Assembly: GCA_022376925.1 (NCBI GenBank)
Contig: JAIOJX010000025.1
Span: forward strand, 97,615,608 to 97,679,607
Source: Tragulus kanchil
Taxonomy: Eukaryota > Chordata > Mammalia > Artiodactyla > Tragulidae
Direction of reading: 5' to 3'
DNA: 64,000 bases
A program made the position numbers and the translations under genes. The number at the start of each line of letters is the position of its first letter. Position 1 is the first letter of the stretch. Under the pieces are notes generated by a model. That model made no database searches. It was given only the letters and a program-made list of their open reading frames with translations, and was not told the DNA's origin. This document shows positions 1 through 11,405 of this stretch, one piece after another.

Positions 1-353
1 TGTGTTTTCCTAGAAGAATCATGCTTCAAGTTTCACAGTATCCTTTAGGAAGTGAGAAGTTCTGAAGTTGACTGGAAGAAGCTGTGTTCTCAAGATGAGC
101 AGGATTTCTGGATGATTTGGGTGGTCTGAATACAAAAGAACTGACCAGATTACAAATTATAAGGATGTTACCCCTAGATGAAGCTCTCTCGGTCTTCAGA
201 GGTCCAGGCTAAAATTTACAGATATGGTTGCTCAGAATGAGCTTAGCATATATATTAAAAAAGAAAAAGAGTTCTTTATATTATTAAGTGCCCTTATCTA
301 AAAAGTGGAATAAGCATCAACCTGAGAAGATTTTCAGTGTGAACTGAGGGCTC

Positions 354-425
354 GCCTGGGAAATTCCATGGACAGAGGAGCGTGGCAGACTACAGTCCAG
401 GGAGTCCCAAAGAGTCAGACATGAG
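354..425 (+). repeat. BOV-A/Bov-tA type SINE fragment (3' part)
   Basis: The stretch reads as the 3' part of the ruminant BOV SINE, including the words ccatggacagaggagc and caaagagtcagacatgag. It begins abruptly at the D1 junction, so its 5' half is missing at exactly that point. Family assignment is from memory of the consensus. Confidence 0.8.
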
Positions 426-1146
426 TTATTAATGATCCAATAGCAACAGCAATAATAATAGCTTCCTGCTAGTACTAACAATCACAAAGCTGTTATCTGG
501 AGGCAGATCTATGGGAAAGAAACTGTGACACTGATATAATAGTAACACCAACTCTGTATACATTTATAGTGTAAATGAATAATGCCTGTGGTAGCCAATC
601 GGTTTCAAACAAAGGAATTTATACATTCTTCCCTTGAACCTATGATCAATTTTTACTGATAAATTGTAGAATATGCAATATTTTGGGACTTCTAAGTTCT
701 AACTTCTGCTTTCTTTCTCTTGAAACTCTGAGTTACCAAAGAAACCCAAACTAGGTGGCCAGAGAGAATGGCCATGCAAAAAAATAAGACACCAAATGGA
801 GAGAGACGCTCCAAGTGGAGGGGCATGAAAGAGCAAACATCTAGCCTCTGCCATAGCTGCCATCTCACTAAAATACATAAGATCTCCCTGTGGGCCAGGC
901 GAGTGGTAACTCAGCTGAGTTCAGGTTGATTCACAGAATTGCACAATACAATACAATATGCTGAAGCGTAAGACTTTATTGTATAGAATTCTCTAATTTA
1001 CTGGACCATGGTTCTACCTCACCACCACACCCACCTGCCTCCCTACATTTTTTTTTTTCTCACATTATTTATGAAACTTGGTTCTTAGAAAACTTATACA
1101 TGAGTACTTTACAGACATCTCGGGAACTAGGTTATTTGGGGGCACT
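426..1146. other. No assignable feature (AT-rich single-copy-like DNA)
   Basis: An AAT/CAA-rich tail follows the SINE fragment, then about 700 bp with no recognisable element, open frame or RNA. A short T tract lies near 1048-1059. Confidence 0.5.
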
Positions 1147-1563
1147 TGTGTTTTCCTAGAAGAATCATGCTTCAAGTTTCACAGTATCCTTTAGGAAGTG
1201 AGAAGTTCTGAAGTTGACTGGAAGAAGCTGTGTTCTCAAGATGAGCAGGATTTCTGGATGATTTGGGTGGTCTGAATACAAAAGAACTGACCAGATTACA
1301 AATTATAAGGATGTTACCCCTAGATGAAGCTCTCTCGGTCTTCAGAGGTCCAGGCTAAAATTTACAGATATGGTTGCTCAGAATGAGCTTAGCATATATA
1401 TTAAAAAAGAAAAAGAGTTCTTTATATTATTAAGTGCCCTTATCTAAAAAGTGGAATAAGCATCAACCTGAGAAGATTTTCAGTGTGAACTGAGGGCTCT
1501 CTTTAGTGCCAGCATTGGACCTGGAGCTGGAATTCTTCTATACTTTAAAAAATGCATGGCTTG

Positions 1564-1904
1564 GGCTTCCCCTGGTGGTCCAGTGGGTAAGGACACCGCC
1601 TTGCAGTGCAGGGGGAGCCGGTTCCATCCCTGGCCTTGGAGGATCCCACGTGCCGCGGAGCAGCTGGACTGATGTGTCCAACTACCTAGCCGGAGTTTTG
1701 GAACGCATGCGCCCAGAGCCGGTGCTCTGCAGCGACAGAAGCCACTGCGATGGGAGGCCCACACGAGCCAAAGAACAAAGATGGATGAAAATAGACAAAC
1801 GAAAGAGCAACAGAAGGGGCCCGCCCGCTCCCCAACCCGACCTCCCGCCCAAAACCCGACCCCCGCCCAAAATAAATAAAATAAATAAATTAAAAAAAAA
1901 AAAA
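1564..1904 (+). mobile_element. CHR-type tRNA-derived SINE with intact target-site duplication
   Basis: The element starts with a tRNA-like head (gggcttcccctggtggtcc) and has a B-box-like ggttccatccc. A family-specific body with the words gatgtgtccaactac and agagccggtgctctgc follows, then a C-rich block and an A-rich tail. The 10 bp gcatggcttg at 1554-1563 and 1905-1914 is a perfect target-site duplication. CpGs remain in the body, so the copy is not very old. Confidence 0.88.
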
Positions 1905-1914
1905 GCATGGCTTG

Positions 1915-2483
1915 AGCAACTGCTTGTCTCCCTGCTGTGTCTTGATTTGCAACAATCACCAACCCATTCTATGCAGCTCCAGTTTTAAAACCCTATGTAC
2001 TTTAATGACACTTTTTTCATTAAAGATTGGTTTCTAAAATTAATTGAAAAAAAGTGAGAAAAAATTAATTTTAAGGATGACTTTCTTCTCATTTTATAGT
2101 TTTTATTTTAAAAAATTAATTCACATTTACAAAGTTCCTGTAACTATTTTTAGTCCTGAGGGTACAGTGATAAATACAATAAAAAGGTTTTTCTTCTTTA
2201 AAGAGCCTATAGTTTTGTATTCCAAGTCAGGATGTTTTTCTTGAATTCCAAGAAATTTTAGGAAATATTGGGAAATATTTATCAGTAATGAATATGTCTC
2301 TGTTCTATGGAAAAGACCAAATAAGATTCAAAGAGGAAATGATTTTATTCATATGAAGTATCTCACTGACCTAGAGATTATAACAAAAAGAATTTAGAGA
2401 TAAATAATTTCCAATGAAGTCAGCTGAATTACCCAAAGATCTCAAATGCCCAATATCTTACAGAACTCAAAATTTCTAATTTG
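1915..2483. other. No assignable feature
   Basis: AT-rich DNA between two SINE loci. I see no element boundary, coding signal or structured RNA. Confidence 0.5.
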
Positions 2484-2497
2484 CAATTCTGCATTCT

Positions 2498-2781
2498 TTG
2501 TTTTGTTTTGTTTTTCCTTAATTTTGGCCTCTTTTATTGATTTTTTATTCATGTATTTTTATCCATCTTTATTCTTTGGACTGTATGGGCCTCCCATTAC
2601 GTGGCCTCTCTCCTTGCAGAACTCTGGCTCTATGTGCATGCACTCCAGAGCGCTGGGTCGTAATGGGACCCACTGGTCCAGCAGCTCCGTGGCACGTGGG
2701 ATCTTCTTGGGCCAGGGATCCAACTGGTGCCCTTTGTACTGCAAAGCAGACTCTTTACCTACTGGAACATCAGAGAAGTCC
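2498..2781 (-). mobile_element. CHR-type SINE, antisense, first of a side-by-side pair
   Basis: Reading the minus strand gives the same SINE body as at 1564-1904, with its T-rich (poly-A complement) end at the left and the tRNA-like head at 2760-2781. It is more degraded than its neighbour at 2796-3076. The 14 bp caattctgcattct flanks it at 2484-2497 and 2782-2795. Confidence 0.85.
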
Positions 2782-2795
2782 CAATTCTGCATTCT

Positions 2796-3076
2796 TTTTT
2801 TTTTTTTTTTTAATTTTGGCCTCTTTTATTGGTACTTCATTTATTTATTTTCGTCCATATTAATTCTTTGTCCTGTGTGGGCCTCCCATCATGGTGGCCT
2901 CTCTTGTTGCAGAGCACTGGCTCTGGGCGCATGCACTCCAGAGTGCTGGCTCACAAATGGACACAATGACCCAGCTGCTTCTCTGCATGTGGGATCTTCC
3001 CTGGCCAGGGATCAAACCAGTGCCCCTTGCACTGCAAGGCAAACTTTCTACCCACTGGACCACCAGGGAAGCCCTC
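2796..3076 (-). mobile_element. CHR-type SINE, antisense, second of a side-by-side pair
   Basis: Same family and orientation as 2498-2781 but with a better preserved head (ggaccaccagggaagccc on the plus strand). Its flanks are the same 14 bp word, at 2782-2795 and 3077-3090. The two bodies differ at many positions, so they are separate insertions rather than a recent copy. Confidence 0.87.
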
Positions 3077-3199
3077 CAATTCTGCATTCTTAATTGTCAA
3101 TTCCCAAAGAGAATTTATAGGATGAACTTTTCAGTTCATAGTAAGATCCTACCTATATTATTAAAGCACTGAATTGGTTACTTCAAGTTTTTATAGAGT

Positions 3200-3345
3200 A
3201 GTTGAGATCACAGGGTTTGGAGTTATAGTGACCTGGGTTCAAATCATGCTATCTCTCTACTAGTTGCATTACCTTGGACAAAATGATAAATTTCAAGGAG
3301 CCTCAGTACTCACATTGTTAAAATGGTCCTTTTGGAGCTAATCTA
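3200..3345 (+). repeat. MIR SINE remnant
   Basis: Degenerate MIR: gagatcacagggtttggag, then gacctgggttcaaatc, then a pyrimidine-rich block and accttggacaaaatgataa. The order matches the MIR tRNA-like region and core. An exact copy lies at 4403-4548 because of D2. Confidence 0.7.
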
Positions 3346-4402
3346 TTAATAATAGCTATAAAGTGGTTTTTCCAATGGTTTTCCCCATTTGGACTTCCAT
3401 TTTATGTTTTATCCTTGAAAAATTTTTATTTTCATGACAACTGTCAGTTGTAAAGTAAAGCAATAACCCCATGGTTCTGCAGGCCCAGTCCCTGGCACTA
3501 GTGATTGTAAATAGTACTTGGTTAATGAAAATTATTTTAAAAAGACAAGGGACCCATATTCAGAAAAATACATCTCTGCCTACATGCATTATAATATTTT
3601 TTTTGAGTTTCAGTGATTAGTACCAATTTGAGATAAGAAGAAAGAATGAATTAAGTTATGAGAAATAATTTAACTGACAAAGCAGTGGATAACCAAAGGA
3701 AATTGGGCATTGTCTAAGGACCTCAAAGACAATATGGTGCAGTTGTTGTTTTTTTAAGCACTTCAAAAACTCATTGATCATACAGCTTTCCTATGTGATT
3801 TGACCTTTTCTGCTGGTGAACTTGACTATGATCTTCTCTTGTATATTCTAGGTCTGAACAAGGAAAACCAGCTTCTTCTTCCAGCGTGGTTGTAGCTTTT
3901 GTATTATTCAAGAATATGTCACTTTACTAAGTTATGTGAAAACATCTTTATCCTAAATCAGTCAAACAACAATGCCAACTAAGGAGGTCTATATAGTTTA
4001 TTCAAGACTAGAAAAAAAGACTTTGACTTTCAATATTTATTTTCTGTAAATAAGTTGGTTAGATGCTGGGTGAATTAAATGTATTTCTAGCAAGTATTTT
4101 AAGCCCATAAAGTTTGATTATTTTTTATAGACTTATCAGGATTCACATACCTGTTACCTACTTTCCTACCTGAAGTTACCTAGGAAGTCTATGATTGCTT
4201 TATAATGATATGATCATTACGGGAATCATAGCAAGACAATAAAGTTCTATAGTCTTATTGTCTAGGTTAAAACCCTAGTTATACTATTCCACTAGACACA
4301 TATCTTCTACCAATTTATTGGACTTTCTCATAGCCTCATTAGTAAGTTTTCCTACCTATATTATTAAAGCACTGAATTGGTTACTTCAAGTTTTTATAGA
4401 GT

Positions 4403-4548
4403 AGTTGAGATCACAGGGTTTGGAGTTATAGTGACCTGGGTTCAAATCATGCTATCTCTCTACTAGTTGCATTACCTTGGACAAAATGATAAATTTCAAG
4501 GAGCCTCAGTACTCACATTGTTAAAATGGTCCTTTTGGAGCTAATCTA
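4403..4548 (+). repeat. MIR remnant, D2 copy
   Basis: Same sequence as 3200-3345 at offset 1203. It is part of the duplicated block, not an independent insertion. Confidence 0.7.
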
Positions 4549-5654
4549 TTAATAATAGCTATAAAGTGGTTTTTCCAATGGTTTTCCCCATTTGGACTTC
4601 CATTTTATGTTTTATCCTTGAAAAATTTTTATTTTCATGACAACTGTCAGTTGTAAAGTAAAGCAATAACCCCATGGTTCTGCAGGCCCAGTCCCTGGCA
4701 CTAGTGATTGTAAATAGTACTTGGTTAATGAAAATTATTTTAAAAAGACAAGGGACCCATATTCAGAAAAATACATCTCTGCCTACATGCATTATAATAT
4801 TTTTTTTGAGTTTCAGTGATTAGTACCAATTTGAGATAAGAAGAAAGAATGAATTAAGTTATGAGAAATAATTTAACTGACAAAGCAGTGGATAACCAAA
4901 GGAAATTGGGCATTGTCTAAGGACCTCAAAGACAATATGGTGCAGTTGTTGTTTTTTTAAGCACTTCAAAAACTCATTGATCATACAGCTTTCCTATGTG
5001 ATTTGACCTTTTCTGCTGGTGAACTTGACTATGATCTTCTCTTGTATATTCTAGGTCTGAACAAGGAAAACCAGCTTCTTCTTCCAGCGTGGTTGTAGCT
5101 TTTGTATTATTCAAGAATATGTCACTTTACTAAGTTATGTGAAAACATCTTTATCCTAAATCAGTCAAACAACAATGCCAACTAAGGAGGTCTATATAGT
5201 TTATTCAAGACTAGAAAAAAAGACTTTGACTTTCAATATTTATTTTCTGTAAATAAGTTGGTTAGATGCTGGGTGAATTAAATGTATTTCTAGCAAGTAT
5301 TTTAAGCCCATAAAGTTTGATTATTTTTTATAGACTTATCAGGATTCACATACCTGTTACCTACTTTCCTACCTGAAGTTACCTAGGAAGTCTATGATTG
5401 CTTTATAATGATATGATCATTACGGGAATCATAGCAAGACAATAAAGTTCTATAGTCTTATTGTCTAGGTTAAAACCCTAGTTATACTATTCCACTAGAC
5501 ACATATCTTCTACCAATTTATTGGACTTTCTCATAGCCTATTTTTTCATCTATAATGTTGCCATAAGAAGTCAATGAACATTGCCAAATTTTGAAAAGCT
5601 CTCAATATGTGTTGATTACTATTACTATCATTTTTACTATTACTATTATTGTCT

Positions 5655-5835
5655 CAGGTGACTCAGTGGTAAAGAAACTTCCTGTCAATCAGGAGATGCA
5701 GGTGAGGTGATCTTTGGGTCAGGAAGATTCCCTGGAGAAGGAAATGACCACCCACTCCAGTATTCTTGCCTGAAAAATCCCATGGACAGAGGAGCCTGGG
5801 GGGCTACAGTCCAAGAGGTCATACAAGAGTCTGTT
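5655..5835 (+). mobile_element. BOV-A/Bov-tA type SINE, diverged
   Basis: Contains ctcaggtgactcagtggtaaagaa, then caatcaggagatgcagg, gggtcaggaagattccctgg, cccactccagtattcttgcc and ccatggacagaggagcctgg, in the order of the ruminant tRNA-headed BOV SINEs. It is degraded towards the end. Its presence supports a ruminant source. Confidence 0.88.
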
Positions 5836-6489
5836 GTTTAGAAACTAAATGACAACAAATTAGTCATTTATAATGGATATAACTTTTTTGAACATCAATT
5901 TAGAGTATCTAAGCTGAGTACATGGGTGCTGCTAGTATTCTGTGTTTGATGTGGGCACAGATTGGATTGGTGTGCTCCATTTGTAAAAATATATCAAACT
6001 GTGTCCTTTTCATACAAACAAATTTTGTTATATGGATTATTGTTCAATACAAAATGAAGCAAACAAAAAACAACTGAACAGTTACAACAATAACACAAAT
6101 AACTTATACCCAACACTCATGGTGTCTTTGTGACTCAGTTCTGTATGTTAAGATATGAACAGTCTTCTACAGAACAGGGCCTGGGGTCAGATTAATGCTT
6201 CCTGATAGAAGTAGATTCAGACTCAGACTGAAAATGACTTTTGCCCCTGATCTTCTCCATTCCCCCATTCTTATTCCTGGGATTTAGGCATGAATCTAGA
6301 TTAGATCATATCCCTTGTTATCATAAGCATGAAAGGCATCTGCTAACATAGGAAAGTAGGAAGTTAGAAGGAACCAGGCTGTGACTTCCTTGAGCAAAGA
6401 ACCTGGAGACTTCTAGACTTATTATTTAAGAAAAACATATCCTTATATATTTATGGCATAAATCCTTAGATTTTTCTTTTGTTCTATTT
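5836..6489. other. No assignable feature
   Basis: Unassigned DNA between SINEs. D3 begins at 6328. Confidence 0.45.
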
Positions 6490-6500
6490 CATTTCTTCTT

Positions 6501-6777
6501 CCTTTTTTTTTTTTTAAATTTGTCCACTTTATTAGTCTTTCATTTATTTATTTGCATCCCTCTTTGTTTTTTGGCCTGTGTGGGCCACCCATTGCGGTGG
6601 CCTCTCTCATTGCAGAACACCAGCTCTGGGCACGTGTACTCCAGAGCACTGGCTCCTAATTGGACACATTGGTCCAGCCACTCCACGACTGGTGGGATCT
6701 TCCTAGACCAGGGATCGAGCTGGCACCCTTTGCTCTACAAGGCAGACTCTTTACCCATAGGACCACCAAAGAAGCCC
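6501..6777 (-). mobile_element. CHR-type SINE, antisense
   Basis: T-rich end at the left, then the family body in reverse, ending in ggaccaccaaagaagccc. The 11 bp catttcttctt at 6490-6500 and 6778-6788 is a perfect target-site duplication. Confidence 0.86.
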
Positions 6778-7587
6778 CATTTCTTCTTTTTTTATTAAGC
6801 ATGCAGTCAAATTTGATCTAAATAATTTTCCTGAGAAATTCCAGGATTTAATCTCATGGCCAAGTTGCACAAAGTTAAAATGTTTTATGTATAGGATAAG
6901 AGAAACCAGCTAGTACCACTCAGGTGAACATGTATGGAAAGTCTGTATGCATTGCCTGGAATTACTAGCTACTTGCCCATGTAATATTATAATGAAATTT
7001 TCAAATTTTGTCTTGCTCCTATCTTTTATATTCACCATTTGCAATGCCTGCACTATCTAATTCCTAATAGGTTAGAACCCACATCTTAGAAAGAGCCCAA
7101 ATTAAGGTAAATATTCTCCACTGTTTGTTTTTATAGATGAAATTGAATGAGACTGAATATTCTATATGTTTCATTAATGGAATAACATTCCTAAGAAGGA
7201 CTTCAACGGCTTTGAGCTGAGCAGTAGTACTGTATCACGTAGATTTTATTCTAAAATGATTTATAAGATACCATTTATTTCTGAATATACATTTTGATAC
7301 TAGCAACAACAAGAACAAAAACATCAGCAACTCAGCAAATGTCACCTTTGTTCTTCCAGTTGCTGAGGCTCCACTCTTTGAAGTCACATGTAATTCCTTA
7401 GTTTCATCATAGTCCATGAAAGGCATCTGCTAACATAGGAAAGTAGGAAGTTAGAAGGAACCAGGCTGTGACTTCCTTGAGCAAAGAACCTGGAGACTTC
7501 TAGACTTATTATTTAAGAAAAACATATCCTTATATATTTATGGCATAAATCCTTAGATTTTTCTTTTGTTCTATTTCATTTCTTCTT

Positions 7588-7864
7588 CCTTTTTTTTTTT
7601 TTAAATTTGTCCACTTTATTAGTCTTTCATTTATTTATTTGCATCCCTCTTTGTTTTTTGGCCTGTGTGGGCCACCCATTGCGGTGGCCTCTCTCATTGC
7701 AGAACACCAGCTCTGGGCACGTGTACTCCAGAGCACTGGCTCCTAATTGGACACATTGGTCCAGCCACTCCACGACTGGTGGGATCTTCCTAGACCAGGG
7801 ATCGAGCTGGCACCCTTTGCTCTACAAGGCAGACTCTTTACCCATAGGACCACCAAAGAAGCCC
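7588..7864 (-). mobile_element. CHR-type SINE, D3 copy
   Basis: Exact copy of 6501-6777 at offset 1087, with the same target-site duplication (7577-7587 and 7865-7875). It arises from block duplication, not a new insertion. Confidence 0.86.
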
Positions 7865-8571
7865 CATTTCTTCTTTTTTTATTAAGCATGCAGTCAAATT
7901 TGATCTAAATAATTTTCCTGAGAAATTCCAGGATTTAATCTCATGGCCAAGTTGCACAAAGTTAAAATGTTTTATGTATAGGATAAGAGAAACCAGCTAG
8001 TACCACTCAGGTGAACATGTATGGAAAGTCTGTATGCATTGCCTGGAATTACTAGCTACTTGCCCATGTAATATTATAATGAAATTTTCAAATTTTGTCT
8101 TGCTCCTATCTTTTATATTCACCATTTGCAATGCCTGCACTATCTAATTCCTAATAGGTTAGAACCCACATCTTAGAAAGAGCCCAAATTAAGGTAAATA
8201 TTCTCCACTGTTTGTTTTTATAGATGAAATTGAATGAGACTGAATATTCTATATGTTTCATTAATGGAATAACATTCCTAAGAAGGACTTCAACGGCTTT
8301 GAGCTGAGCAGTAGTACTGTATCACGTAGATTTTATTCTAAAAATGATTTATAAGATACCATTTATTTCTGAATATACATTTTGATACTAGCAACAACAA
8401 GAACAAAAACATCAGCAACTCAGCAAATGTCACCTTTGTTCTTCCAGTTGCTGAGGCTCCACTCTTTGAAGTCAGATGTAATTCCTTAGTTTCAGTCATA
8501 GTCCATATCTAATCCATCAAAATCTGTCTTCCTTACAGTCAAAATACATGCAAGAGCCTGTGCATCTGTCT

Positions 8572-9205
8572 CCATGCTCAACTGCTGGAAACCTCAGCAG
8601 TTCTTCCCAAGATAATTGCAACAGACTCCTTCTCTCAAACATCATTCTGAATTTTGACTCCTATCCTTCCGCCTTCCTGTTAGGCAGGTCAGTTCACCCT
8701 TCTACTCAAAAGCCTACCTGTGTCTTCCCATCTCATTCATATTATGATGCATAGGGTTTATTTTGACAAAAAAAAATATCTGTTTTTGTGACCTGGGCCA
8801 TGGCTATCCTTATAATTACCACTTTTTTTTTTTTTAATCAGGATATGCTTTTGACTCAGGGACTTCACATTTGCTATTCCCTCTGCTGAAAACCCTTGTG
8901 TCCCAAATGACGACTTGACTCATCCCCTTCTTCTGTTCATAGCTTGGATAAAATGCCCCCATGCCATAAAGCTCTCAATCAAAACAACCTACCACCTTCT
9001 GCTTCCTCCTTCTTCCTCTATCCACTTTGTATAGATTTTTTTCTCCCACACTATTATGGAAACCAGCATATATTTAATATATCTGATTATATTTGTTTTC
9101 AGTATAAACTGTAAACTCCATGAACACAGTTATTTCACATATTTTATTCCTCAAAGTTGTATATGTCCAATGAAAATGAGATGAATAAATAATTCAATGA
9201 GCAAA
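8572..9205 (+). repeat. LINE L2 3' end remnant
   Basis: Contains the conserved L2 3' signposts in order: gggacttcacatttgctattcc, ctctgctgaaaac, a CT-rich stretch, gtaaactccatgaacacag, and an end with aatgagatgaataaata. It is old and degraded, with no open frame of ORF2 size. It may start slightly left of 8572. Confidence 0.7.
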
Positions 9206-9728
9206 TGACATAACATTCTGCTTCATCTTTGGATATGTATCCAATGAGTGGAATAAAAGTTGGGGAAGAAAGAAAACATCGAAGAAATCTGCTTCCCTGC
9301 AATTCTTTGTGTAACATTCTGACAATTCTTTGTCAGATGCCTGATGCTAACAATGCAGTTACACAGGGCGCATTCATCATGGTCAGCATTCCACACGCAG
9401 TGAGAGGAGGAAACCAGCCCTTCTGGCTGACAAACAGCTCTCAGGGCTCTGACCCTCCATGATGCCTCCTGTCACCCTGGGGTAGCCCACTCCACAAATG
9501 ACAGGCCCTCAATTTCAGTCAGAGACACAACACAGGTAAAGAAGCTCTGCTTTGCAGTTTCAAAAGATAAACGAATACCCTGAGCATTCTGGTATAAGAT
9601 TTATGGTTATGAATCTGATAAATCATCAGAGATAAATATAGTTTGTTTTTCTCTTGTCAAAGATTATCTCCTCCAGACTGCCATAAATGTCTTTAGGTTC
9701 AATCAAGCCTTACCCCTTTGGTGTCTTC

Positions 9729-10362
9729 CCATGCTCAACTGCTGGAAACCTCAGCAGTTCTTCCCAAGATAATTGCAACAGACTCCTTCTCTCAAACATC
9801 ATTCTGAATTTTGACTCCTATCCTTCCGCCTTCCTGTTAGGCAGGTCAGTTCACCCTTCTACTCAAAAGCCTACCTGTGTCTTCCCATCTCATTCATATT
9901 ATGATGCATAGGGTTTATTTTGACAAAAAAAAATATCTGTTTTTGTGACCTGGGCCATGGCTATCCTTATAATTACCACTTTTTTTTTTTTTAATCAGGA
10001 TATGCTTTTGACTCAGGGACTTCACATTTGCTATTCCCTCTGCTGAAAACCCTTGTGTCCCAAATGACGACTTGACTCATCCCCTTCTTCTGTTCATAGC
10101 TTGGATAAAATGCCCCCATGCCATAAAGCTCTCAATCAAAACAACCTACCACCTTCTGCTTCCTCCTTCTTCCTCTATCCACTTTGTATAGATTTTTTTC
10201 TCCCACACTATTATGGAAACCAGCATATATTTAATATATCTGATTATATTTGTTTTCAGTATAAACTGTAAACTCCATGAACACAGTTATTTCACATATT
10301 TTATTCCTCAAAGTTGTATATGTCCAATGAAAATGAGATGAATAAATAATTCAATGAGCAAA
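9729..10362 (+). repeat. LINE L2 3' end remnant, D4 copy
   Basis: Same sequence as 8572-9205, duplicated with block D4. Confidence 0.7.
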
Positions 10363-10861
10363 TGACATAACATTCTGCTTCATCTTTGGATATGTATCCA
10401 ATGAGTGGAATAAAAGTTGGGGAAGAAAGAAAACATCGAAGAAATCTGCTTCCCTGCAATTCTTTGTGTAACATTCTGACAATTCTTTGTCAGATGCCTG
10501 ATGCTAACAATGCAGTTACACAGGGCGCATTCATCATGGTCAGCATTCCACACGCAGTGAGAGGAGGAAACCAGCCCTTCTGGCTGACAAACAGCTCTCA
10601 GGGCTCTGACCCTCCATGATGCCTCCTGTCACCCTGGGGTAGCCCACTCCACAAATGACAGGCCCTCAATTTCAGTCAGAGACACAACACAGGTAAAGAA
10701 GCTCTGCTTTGCAGTTTCAAAAGATAAACGAATACCCTGAGCATTCTGGTATAAGATTTATGGTTATGAATCTGATAAATCATCAGAGATAAATATAGTT
10801 TGTTTTTCTCTCTCTTGTCAAAGATTATCTCCCTCCAGACTGCCATAAATGTCTTTAGGTT

Positions 10862-11405
10862 GTATCATCTTATCACTGCAGGAATAGTGTAGAAGTATGT
10901 GAAATGTTCATTTAAATCCCATCCCAGCATCCCCATCTTTCTCTGCGTCCTGTATCTCACACTCATGCATGATTTTTTACCTTCTTATGAAAAGCATGAA
11001 TGCAGTCACAGAGAAAGATGCTATTTTTTTTACTTTTTTTTTTTTTTTTTGGTAGTTTTGAACATGCTTTGCATGAGCAGTTTCATTTGTGAACTCTGAC
11101 CTACTTATCCAGGCAATGCATTCCAGCTTCCAGCAGAAAGGCTTTCCAATGAAACCGTCATCTTAGGAAAGCAAGTGATGGTTTATTCAAACATACCTAA
11201 TTGTGAAAAGGTTACACAAATAACCTATGGCACAATTGCATTCAATCTTATTTTTCTTTTGGCAATTAGACTTTTTTTTTCTTTGCTATTTCTCTCTTTT
11301 ATTTTGGGGTCACACTATTAGGAGATTTGAGGAATTAAAGCAGAAAGTTTGGAAAAGGACCAAACATACTGACTTACTATTTTAGTTTCCTTACCCCTTC
11401 AGAGA
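10862..11405. other. No assignable feature
   Basis: AT-rich DNA with T tracts near 11026-11050 and 11272-11280. No element recognised. Confidence 0.45.

Larger units (their letters stand above)
1..1499. repeat. D1: direct duplication, period 1146 bp (left copy cut by window start)
   Basis: Bases 1-353 recur at 1147-1499 with a constant offset of 1146 and no difference seen by eye. This fits two adjacent copies, one running from before the window to 353 and one at 354-1499. The downstream copy starts inside a BOV-type SINE fragment at 354, so the break is not at an element boundary. It is the first of 23 similar duplications here. Confidence 0.9.
3147..5539. repeat. D2: direct duplication, period 1203 bp
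   Basis: Copy A 3147-4336 and copy B 4350-5539 are both 1190 bp with no indel seen. A 13 bp filler (cattagtaagttt) separates them. The filler resembles the bases just before copy A (catagtaagat), as if it were a noisy continuation of the copy. Each copy carries a MIR remnant and otherwise unassigned DNA. Confidence 0.93.
6328..8506. repeat. D3: direct duplication, period 1087-1089 bp
   Basis: Copy A 6328-7417 and copy B 7415-8506 share a 3 bp overlap (cat) at the junction. The copies match, including a whole SINE with both target-site duplications, until the last 170 bp of copy A. There A lacks one A in a run, has gtcacatg for gtcagatg, and lacks a G in ttcagtcat. The differences therefore sit next to the junction. 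Confidence 0.93.
8572..10861. repeat. D4: direct duplication, period 1157 bp
   Basis: Copy A 8572-9699, a 29 bp filler 9700-9728, copy B 9729-10861. Near its end copy A lacks 4 bases of a CT run (ttttctcttg against ttttctctctcttg) and one C (atctcctcc against atctccctcc). Elsewhere no difference was seen. The right half of each copy (about 9206-9699) has no assignable feature. Confidence 0.93.

Noticed and set aside
1564..1640. tRNA gene suggested by A/B-box-like words
   Set aside because: The tRNA-like heads belong to SINEs. They lack a foldable acceptor stem and are followed by the SINE body.
1480..1962. 160-residue open frames on both strands
   Set aside because: They run through a GC-rich CHR SINE and its flanks. 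Similar frames recur at every SINE of this family in the window, so they are by-products of SINE sequence, not genes.
2446..3093. 215-residue open frame, the longest in the window
   Set aside because: It crosses two antisense SINEs and their T tracts, and its repeated internal motif simply reflects the two SINE copies.
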